Origin: Alkalimonas amylolytica
GTDB taxonomy: Bacteria; Pseudomonadota; Gammaproteobacteria; Enterobacterales; Alteromonadaceae
Assembly (NCBI RefSeq): GCF_900107845.1
Contig: NZ_FNRM01000009.1
Span: forward strand, 1-64,000
Reading direction: 5' to 3'
Length of the DNA stretch: 64,000 nt
Shown: positions 58,344-64,000 of the stretch, in pieces
Numbering within the stretch: position 1 is the first letter of the stretch
Layout of the letters: each line of letters begins with the position of its first letter
The notes under the pieces: generated by a model
Databases searched by the model: none
Told to the model about the DNA's origin: nothing
Seen by the model: the letters and a program-made list of their open reading frames with translations, nothing else
Position numbers and translations under genes: made by a program

Positions 58344-58691
58344 ATGCAAATGTCCGCACCAAAGTTGGCGTTGTCTTGTTTGTTGTTACTCGTTACCGCC
58401 GGCGTCCAGGCAGCAGTGAATTTTGAACAATGGCAAACACCGCAGGATGCCAGAGAGTTTGCCAGGCTGGACAACAAACTGCCCGCCGTGCTCAGTTACT
58501 TCAGCCAGCAAAGTCAGCAGCAGCTGCAACAGTTTTATCAGCAGCAATTGGGTGAGCCAACCGAGCAACGGCAGCGTTATGGTCAGTTGGAGCTGCACTA
58601 CGCTCAAACACAACAACGCATTCGGATTATTATCTCCGAGCAACAGCAATGGCGTCAGGTGGATATAATGGTGCTCGCTAACACCCCTTAA
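58344..58691 (+). CDS. Small periplasmic protein, unknown function
   Basis: A 115-residue product with a signal peptide (MQMSAPKLALSCLLLLVTAGVQA, cleavage about residue 23) and a glutamine-rich mature part (SQQSQQQLQQFYQQQLGEP) with an amphipathic strand-like end (IRIIISEQQQWRQVDIMVL). AAGGA lies upstream at good spacing. I do not recognise the family. Its stop overlaps the motY stop within TTAA, so the two genes are convergent and share their 3' ends. Confidence 0.75.
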   Translation: MQMSAPKLALSCLLLLVTAGVQAAVNFEQWQTPQDAREFARLDNKLPAVLSYFSQQSQQQLQQFYQQQLGEPTEQRQRYGQLELHYAQTQQRIRIIISEQQQWRQVDIMVLANTP

Positions 58692-59563
58692 GGTCTGTTC
58701 ATCTGCACCACCACCCGGCGGTTGATGGCCCTGTCTTGTACACGTTGGTTTGGTGCTACATTACGGCGTTGGCCAAAGCCTTCCACTTCGATGCGGTGCT
58801 CAGGCAAACCAGCCTCAACAAAAAAACGTTTCACCTTTTCTGCCCGGCGAATGGATAATTGCTCATTCATCCAGCGTCCGCCATAGGTATCAGTATGCCC
58901 CTGAATTTGCACCACTTCGATGGCATCATCGTGCTTCAGGTATTCAGCAATCGCTGCCAGGCGGCGCCTGGACTCGCGGGTTAGCTGATCGCCTCCTACT
59001 TCGTAACTCAATACAGTAAAAGCAATATCATCGAAACGATACGGCAGTAGCATGGACATACATTGGCTAAACTCGCGGTACACGGTTGGGAATTGCACTG
59101 GGTTTAAACTGGCAACGACTTTATTATCTGGTCGATACCAGTCAGAGAAATAAAAGGTGGGCTGATAACCACGTTCCAGTTCATGCAACATGGTCCAGGC
59201 AGACTCTTTGGGTAAATCCCCATCAAACTGCTTGAGCAGGCGCATGTTGGTTATAGCTCTGGGCTGCTCTCCAGGCCGCCAACGCGGCGGCAATGACAGC
59301 ACTTCAGCCAAAGCATAGGCATCCGGTTGTTGCAGCATTTTGAGCTCAAACCAAAGATTCAGCTCTTTGCCGGCCTCACTGTGAAATACTGCCTCACCAA
59401 AGCCAGGGATAGGATGACTGATCTCACAGCGTAACGGTGTATTGTGCCTCAGCTGCCACTCGGATTGCTCCAAAGCGGCAGAATATTGCCGGATATAGCT
59501 TTGCCCGGCAAAAGCCAGCTGTGTGCATAGCAAAAAAAGCGGGATTGGCAACAAAAACCGCAT
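58688..59563 (-). CDS. motY: MotY-like flagellar T-ring / OmpA-family protein
   Basis: A 291-residue exported protein (signal peptide 1-19, AFA|GQ). The N-terminal half has the MotY pattern (QYSAALEQSEWQL, CEISHPIPGFGEAVFHSEAG). The C-terminal half is an OmpA-type peptidoglycan-binding domain (VQIQGHTDTYGG, LSIRRAEKVKRFF, GFGQRRNVAPN). MotY anchors stators of sodium-type polar flagellar motors through peptidoglycan. The start at 59563 has AGGA in front. No other flagellar gene is in the window, which is common for motY. Confidence 0.88.
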   Translation of the reverse strand: MRFLLPIPLFLLCTQLAFAGQSYIRQYSAALEQSEWQLRHNTPLRCEISHPIPGFGEAVFHSEAGKELNLWFELKMLQQPDAYALAEVLSLPPRWRPGEQPRAITNMRLLKQFDGDLPKESAWTMLHELERGYQPTFYFSDWYRPDNKVVASLNPVQFPTVYREFSQCMSMLLPYRFDDIAFTVLSYEVGGDQLTRESRRRLAAIAEYLKHDDAIEVVQIQGHTDTYGGRWMNEQLSIRRAEKVKRFFVEAGLPEHRIEVEGFGQRRNVAPNQRVQDRAINRRVVVQMNRP

Positions 59564-59676
59564 AAGAGATATCCTAGATGAACATTCTGGGTAAAAACCT
59601 AGCAAACACCGTGCCGGGACGAGATCTAAGCCGGATCTTTTGGCATAATAGCACTTTCAGCATAGCAGGCGGGTTC

Positions 59677-60339
59677 ATGGCGCAAACAACTTCTTTACTG
59701 GCACAACGTTTTCGGGGCTATTACCCGGTGGTCATTGATATTGAAACCGCCGGCTTCAATGCTTCAACTGATGCACTGCTGGAAATAGCCGCCACCCTGC
59801 TTACCATGGATGAGCAAGGCCAGCTAAAGCCATTGGAAACCCTGCACTTTCATGTCGAGCCCTTTGCCGGCGCTAATCTTGAGCCGAGTGCGCTGGCCTT
59901 TAATGGCATCGATCCTTATCAGCCACTGCGGGGTGCGGTACCAGAGCGTGAAGCCATTACCGAAATTTGCAAGGCCGTGCGTAAAGCGCAAAAAGCCGCT
60001 GGCTGTCAGCGCTCGGTGATCGTTGCGCACAACGCAGCTTTTGATCAGGGTTTTTTTAATGCCGCCTGCGAGCGCATTCACTTAAAACGCAACCCCTTCC
60101 ACCCTTTTGTTTCCTTTGATACCACCAGTCTTTCAGCACTGGCACTGGGGCAAACTGTGCTGTCAAAAGCCTGCAAACAGGCAGGTATTGATTTTAACAA
60201 CAAAGAAGCGCACAGCGCTCTGTACGATACCGAGCGTACGGCCGAGCTGTTTTGCCATATCGTCAATCAATGGCAGCAACTAGGCGGCTGGCCTTTGACC
60301 AGCGAGATGGTGCAGTCTGAAACAGAGAACTGCGATTAA
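59677..60339 (+). CDS. rnt: Ribonuclease T
   Basis: RNase T is a DEDD-family 3' exoribonuclease that trims tRNA and other stable RNA 3' ends. From the ATG at 59677 ([17 protein letters not shown]) it has 220 residues. The exonuclease motifs are [10 protein letters not shown] (D21, E23), [12 protein letters not shown] and [14 protein letters not shown]. The 33-codon upstream extension would overlap the motY start and is rejected. A bidirectional terminator separates it from grxD. Confidence 0.95.
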   Translation: MAQTTSLLAQRFRGYYPVVIDIETAGFNASTDALLEIAATLLTMDEQGQLKPLETLHFHVEPFAGANLEPSALAFNGIDPYQPLRGAVPEREAITEICKAVRKAQKAAGCQRSVIVAHNAAFDQGFFNAACERIHLKRNPFHPFVSFDTTSLSALALGQTVLSKACKQAGIDFNNKEAHSALYDTERTAELFCHIVNQWQQLGGWPLTSEMVQSETENCD

Positions 60340-60346
60340 CCGACGT

Positions 60347-60374
60347 AAAAAAACCGCCGCAGCGGTTTTTTTTT
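60347..60374. terminator. Bidirectional terminator between rnt and grxD
   Basis: AAAAAAACCGC-CGCA-GCGGTTTTTTTTT, a short GC stem with long A- and T-runs on either side. Confidence 0.88.
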
Positions 60375-60389
60375 CGTCAAGCCACAGCC

Positions 60390-60734
60390 TTATTCGCCAG
60401 CGGCTTCATCCTGACTGTGCTTGGCAGCAGCTTCCTTGATCAGTGGCTGCAACTCACCACGCTGAAACATTTCCAGAATGATGTCGCAACCGCCAATCAA
60501 CTCACCTTCCACCCACAGCTGCGGGAAAGTAGGCCAATTAGCATAAGCAGGCAGCTCGGCACGAATATCCGGGTTTTGAAGAATATCCACAAAGGCAAAC
60601 TGCTCACCACAGCTAATTAATGCTTGGGCAGCCTGAGCAGAAAAGCCACAACTTGGCAGTTTTGGCGAGCCCTTCATGTACAACAGTATTGGGTTTTCAG
60701 TTATTTGCTGTTTAATTCTATCCAGAGTTTCCAT
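60390..60734 (-). CDS. grxD: Monothiol glutaredoxin Grx4
   Basis: Grx4 binds and delivers [2Fe-2S] clusters. The 114-residue product has the monothiol active site CGFS (Cys29) in LPSCGFSAQAA, the upstream KGSP, and the glutathione-binding segment WPTFPQLWVEGELIGGCDI. It is divergent from sodB. The shared upstream region holds an Rrf2/IscR-like palindrome, although that sits nearer sodB. Confidence 0.97.
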   Translation of the reverse strand: METLDRIKQQITENPILLYMKGSPKLPSCGFSAQAAQALISCGEQFAFVDILQNPDIRAELPAYANWPTFPQLWVEGELIGGCDIILEMFQRGELQPLIKEAAAKHSQDEAAGE

Positions 60735-60905
60735 AGCATATCCTCGTATCTATTCGGAAGTGCGGGCATTGTACCTTGTTCCAGGTGGAAATTCATGGCC
60801 TGCCCCTTGTTTTTCGGCGGACTGACCCAATCATGGTAGGCAGTCGTAACAAAACATCTAAGTGCCCTCAATAAGCGACGCGTTAGCGCTTGGCAGGGCC
60901 GGTTA

Positions 60906-60938
60906 AAACTTGAGTATTTTACTCAGGTATTGTAGTCT
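60906..60938 (+). promoter_or_regulatory. sodB promoter with IscR-type palindrome
   Basis: Positions 60906-60930 read AAACTTGAGTA-TTT-TACTCAGGTAT, matching the IscR type 1 pattern (ATASYYGACTR-www-YAGTCRRSTAT) at 22 of 25 positions; two of the three mismatches are a compensating C/G swap that preserves the dyad. The palindrome covers a -35 candidate TTGAGT (60910-60915), with TAGTCT (60933-60938) 17 nt further on. A regulator bound here would block the promoter. Confidence 0.5.
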
Positions 60939-60980
60939 AAACCGTGCAGACACTATTAACAACGTTGAATGGAGAATAAA

Positions 60981-61565
60981 ATGGCTTTCGAATTACCCGC
61001 CTTGCCGTATGCAAAAAATGCACTTGCTCCGCATATTTCAGAAGAAACTCTGGAATACCACTATGGCAAGCATCACAACACCTATGTGGTTAAGCTCAAT
61101 GGCCTGATTGAAGGTACCGATTTCGCAGGTAAGTCACTTGAAGAGATTGTTCGTACCTCTGAAGGTGGGGTGTTCAATAACGCCGCTCAGGTGTGGAATC
61201 ATACCTTCTACTGGCACTGCCTAAGCCCGAATGGCGGTGGCGAGCCTACTGGCGCACTGGCTGATGCGATTAATGCCAAATGGGGTTCATTTGCCGACTT
61301 TAAAGCTGCGTTTAACGACAAAGCCGTCAACAACTTCGGCTCCAGCTGGACCTGGTTGGTGAAGAAAGCCGATGGCAGCCTGGACATCGTGAACACCAGC
61401 AATGCCGATACGCCATTGGCCCATACCGGCCTGACACCAGTTTTAACGGTTGACTTGTGGGAACATGCTTACTACATCGATTACCGCAATGCCCGGCCAA
61501 CTTACCTGGATGCTTTCTGGGCACTGGTAAACTGGGACTTCGCCAGCAAAAATCTGGCAGCATAA
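60981..61565 (+). CDS. sodB: Iron superoxide dismutase
   Basis: A 194-residue cytoplasmic Fe-SOD. The start at 60981 ([19 protein letters not shown]), preceded by GGAGAA, is preferred over a four-codon extension. Metal ligands are H27, H74, D158 and H162. The second-sphere glutamine Q70 ([13 protein letters not shown]) marks the iron rather than the manganese type. Confidence 0.97.
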   Translation: MAFELPALPYAKNALAPHISEETLEYHYGKHHNTYVVKLNGLIEGTDFAGKSLEEIVRTSEGGVFNNAAQVWNHTFYWHCLSPNGGGEPTGALADAINAKWGSFADFKAAFNDKAVNNFGSSWTWLVKKADGSLDIVNTSNADTPLAHTGLTPVLTVDLWEHAYYIDYRNARPTYLDAFWALVNWDFASKNLAA

Positions 61566-61578
61566 AACTCGCCTGATG

Positions 61579-61609
61579 AAAAAAACCCGGCACCGATGCC
61601 GGGTTTTTT
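61579..61609 (+). terminator. Terminator of sodB
   Basis: CCCGGCA-CCGA-TGCCGGG, a 7-bp stem with a tetraloop followed by six T residues, 14 bp after the sodB stop. Confidence 0.92.
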
Positions 61610-61769
61610 GATCCTTGAACCCGGACGAACGTACAGAAAAGAACACCATCGCTGCTTTTTCAAGTTGAATAAATCCATATTTTTGCGATGAATTCTGAGC
61701 GAATTTATTTTTTACTGTCTAACCTTAAAGTAACTGGTACCTATTTTCGTCAGCTGATCGGAGGTGCAT

Positions 61770-63692
61770 ATGAGCATTGTTGAGCACTATAAGTCCAGAT
61801 ACGAAGCAACCAAGGAAGAGGAATACAGCATTCAGGAGTTTCTGCAGCTGTGCAAAACCGATAAAAGTTGTTTTGCCAGTGCCGCCGAACGTTTGCTGCT
61901 GGCTATTGGTGAACCGGAACTGATTGATACCTCGAATGATCCCAAACTTAGCCGTTTGTTTTCCAATCGGGTGATCAGCCGCTACCCCGCGTTTGCCGAC
62001 TTTTATGGCATGGAAGATGCCATCGAACAGATTGTCTCCTACTTAAAACATTCGGCTCAGGGACTGGAAGAAAAGAAACAAATTCTGTACCTGCTTGGCC
62101 CGGTCGGTGGTGGTAAGTCCTCACTGGCGGAAAAACTAAAATATTTGATGCAACAAGTGCCTATCTACTACCTGAAAGGCTCACCCGTGTACGACCATCC
62201 ACTGTGCCTGTTCGACGCCGATGAAGACGGCCAGTTGCTGGCAGAAGAATTTGGTATACCACGGCGCTATCTATCCACCATTATGTCGCCCTGGGCCAGT
62301 AAACGGCTGCATGAGTTCAATGGCGATATCAGCCAGTTCCGTGTCGTTAAACGCCACCCATCCATTTTGAACCAAATTGCGATAGCCAAAACCGAGCCCG
62401 GTGATGAAAACAATCAGGACATTTCCGCTTTGGTCGGTAAAGTCGACATTCGTAAACTCGAGCACTTCGCTCAACACGACCCGGATGCTTACAGCTATTC
62501 AGGAGCCTTGTGCCGTGCTAATCAAGGCCTGATGGAATTTGTCGAGATGTTCAAAGCGCCAATCAAGGTGCTGCACCCATTACTTACTGCCACTCAGGAA
62601 GGCAACTACAACGGGACAGAAGGCCTGGCCGCCCTGCCGTTTGACGGCATGATTCTGGCCCACAGCAATGAGTCGGAATGGCAGACTTTTAAAAACAACA
62701 AAAACAACGAGGCTTTCCTCGATCGGGTCTACATTGTGAAAGTGCCTTATTGCCTGCGGGTATCGGAAGAGCAAAACATTTACCACAAGCTGATCGATAA
62801 TTCAGAACTGCGTGAAGCTCCGTGCGCCCCAGGGACTTTATCCTCTCTGGCTCAGTTTGTGGTGTTATCACGGTTGAAAGAGCCTGAAAACTCCAGTATC
62901 TATTCCAAAATGCGGGTCTATGATGGCGAAAGCCTTAAAGATACCGATCCAAAAGCCAAATCGTATCAGGAGTATCGTGATTATGCCGGTGTCGATGAAG
63001 GCATGACCGGCTTGTCGACCCGTTTTGCGTTTAAAATTCTCTCACGGGTGTTCAACTTCGACTCGACCGAAGTAGCTGCAAACCCGGTGCATTTGTTTTA
63101 TGTACTGGAGCAGCAAATTGAGCGCGAACAGTTTCCGGCTGAAATGTCAGAACGATTGCTGGAACATTTAAAGGGTTATCTAACACCCAAGTATGTTGAG
63201 TTCATTGGTAAAGAGATTCAAACCGCTTATCTCGAGTCTTACTCCGAATATGGGCAGAACATCTTTGACCGCTATGTGATCTATGCCGACTTCTGGATCC
63301 AGGATCAGGAATACCGCGATCCGGAAACCGGACAATTGTTCGACCGGGCAGCGCTGAATGCCGAGCTGGAAAAAATTGAGAAGCCGGCTGGCATTAGCAA
63401 CCCCAAAGACTTCCGCAACGAAATCGTCAACTTTGTGCTAAGAGCCAAAGCAAAGAATAATGGCAAAAATCCGGTTTGGACCAGCTACGAAAAACTCCGT
63501 ACTGTGATTGAGAAGAAAATGTTCTCCAGCACCGAAGAGTTGCTGCCTGTGATTTCGTTCAACGCCAAAACTTCAACCGAAGATCAGAAGAAACATGACG
63601 ATTTTGTCAATCGCATGATGGAGAAAGGCTATACCCGCAAGCAAGTCCGGTTGTTGTCGGAATGGTATTTGCGGGTGCGTAAATCGCAGTAA
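61770..63692 (+). CDS. yeaG: PrkA-family serine protein kinase YeaG
   Basis: A 640-residue protein of the PrkA/YeaG family, a AAA+-like kinase tied to stress and nitrogen-starvation responses in enterobacteria. The start at 61770 ([20 protein letters not shown]) follows GGAGG. Walker A is GPVGGGKSS; long blocks such as [19 protein letters not shown] and [19 protein letters not shown] are nearly invariant in the family. The next gene is yeaH, the usual partner, 19 bp downstream. Confidence 0.97.
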   Translation: MSIVEHYKSRYEATKEEEYSIQEFLQLCKTDKSCFASAAERLLLAIGEPELIDTSNDPKLSRLFSNRVISRYPAFADFYGMEDAIEQIVSYLKHSAQGLEEKKQILYLLGPVGGGKSSLAEKLKYLMQQVPIYYLKGSPVYDHPLCLFDADEDGQLLAEEFGIPRRYLSTIMSPWASKRLHEFNGDISQFRVVKRHPSILNQIAIAKTEPGDENNQDISALVGKVDIRKLEHFAQHDPDAYSYSGALCRANQGLMEFVEMFKAPIKVLHPLLTATQEGNYNGTEGLAALPFDGMILAHSNESEWQTFKNNKNNEAFLDRVYIVKVPYCLRVSEEQNIYHKLIDNSELREAPCAPGTLSSLAQFVVLSRLKEPENSSIYSKMRVYDGESLKDTDPKAKSYQEYRDYAGVDEGMTGLSTRFAFKILSRVFNFDSTEVAANPVHLFYVLEQQIEREQFPAEMSERLLEHLKGYLTPKYVEFIGKEIQTAYLESYSEYGQNIFDRYVIYADFWIQDQEYRDPETGQLFDRAALNAELEKIEKPAGISNPKDFRNEIVNFVLRAKAKNNGKNPVWTSYEKLRTVIEKKMFSSTEELLPVISFNAKTSTEDQKKHDDFVNRMMEKGYTRKQVRLLSEWYLRVRKSQ

Positions 63693-63711
63693 AAACGCAA
63701 CCGGAGGCAGT

Positions 63712-64000
63712 ATGGTGCATTTTATTGATCGACGACTCAATGGCAAGAACAAGAGTGCTGTCAACCGACAGCGCTTCTTGCGGCGCTACAAGCAACAGAT
63801 CAAAAAGGCCGTTTCCGATGCGATCAGTAAGCGTAGCGTGACCGATATCGACAGTGGGGAAAGCATTAGCATTCCAGGAAAGGACATTACCGAACCGATG
63901 TTTCACCATGGCAAAGGGGGCCATCGTGAAATTGTGCATCCGGGCAATGATCAGTTCAGCCCTGGCGATCGCATCAAACGGCCGGATGGAGGGGGCGGCC
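63712..64000 (+). CDS. yeaH: UPF0229 (DUF444) protein YeaH, 5' part only
   Basis: The first 96 codons are present and the right edge cuts the gene. The start [20 protein letters not shown] and the segment [16 protein letters not shown]-like ([16 protein letters not shown]) with [19 protein letters not shown] identify the UPF0229 family, usually about 420 residues. GGAGG lies upstream. It is co-transcribed with yeaG in enterobacteria and acts in the same stress pathway. Confidence 0.93.
   Translation, partial: MVHFIDRRLNGKNKSAVNRQRFLRRYKQQIKKAVSDAISKRSVTDIDSGESISIPGKDITEPMFHHGKGGHREIVHPGNDQFSPGDRIKRPDGGGG

Overview
This window is a chromosomal segment of a gammaproteobacterium. The evidence is a set of gene orders typical of that class: tig-clpP-clpX-lon-hupB-ppiD, purF-cvpA-dedD-folC-accD-truA-fimV-asd-pdxB-fabB with mnmC divergent, pspF divergent from pspABC next to sapABCDF, a Pro/His/Arg tRNA operon beside folD, and yeaG/yeaH at the right edge. 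MotY, a FimV/HubP polar protein, an Aer-like chemoreceptor, MiaE and a roughly 50 % G+C composition point to a motile Alteromonadales-type organism (Alishewanella/Rheinheimera-like). That lineage guess is inference. No IS element, prophage or CRISPR array was seen.

Layout. 1-6546: an accessory-looking locus with a very large secreted SpvB/FG-GAP/RHS protein, cut by the left edge, behind a small cysteine-containing secreted protein and an A+T-richer leader. 6547-9063: phenylalanine and methionine catabolism (phhA, phhB, megL), with a TyrR/PhhR-type box before phhA. 9194-17115: phage-shock genes pspABC, divergent pspF, and sapABCDF following pspF with an overlapping start. 17198-25790: proteostasis block ppiD, hupB, lon (with a clear heat-shock-type promoter), clpX, clpP, tig. 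26032-28418: proBA. 28712-34126: an unusual operon with glutaryl-CoA dehydrogenase, a fused alpha/beta 2-oxoacid dehydrogenase E1 and a FabD-like acyltransferase lacking the malonate-binding arginine, with a divergent LysR regulator. 34319-34864: tRNA operon Pro-(relic)-Arg-His-Pro-(relic) under a stringent-type promoter.

35100-42445: folD, a PAS chemoreceptor, cysS, ppiB-lpxH, a 56-residue unknown ORF, miaE and a Yip1-type membrane protein. 42506-57079: the conserved purF-to-fabB block on the minus strand, ending at divergent mnmC. 57200-60734: a receiver-Hpt protein plus a stand-alone receiver without a kinase, a small periplasmic protein, motY, rnt and grxD. 60981-64000: sodB behind an Rrf2/IscR-like palindrome, then yeaG (prkA) and the start of yeaH.

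Most of the window is conserved core genome. The parts most worth a second look are the gcdH/E1/FabD-like operon, the duplicated degenerate tRNA-Pro copies, the RHS locus, the kinase-less receiver/Hpt pair, and the small uncharacterised ORFs.
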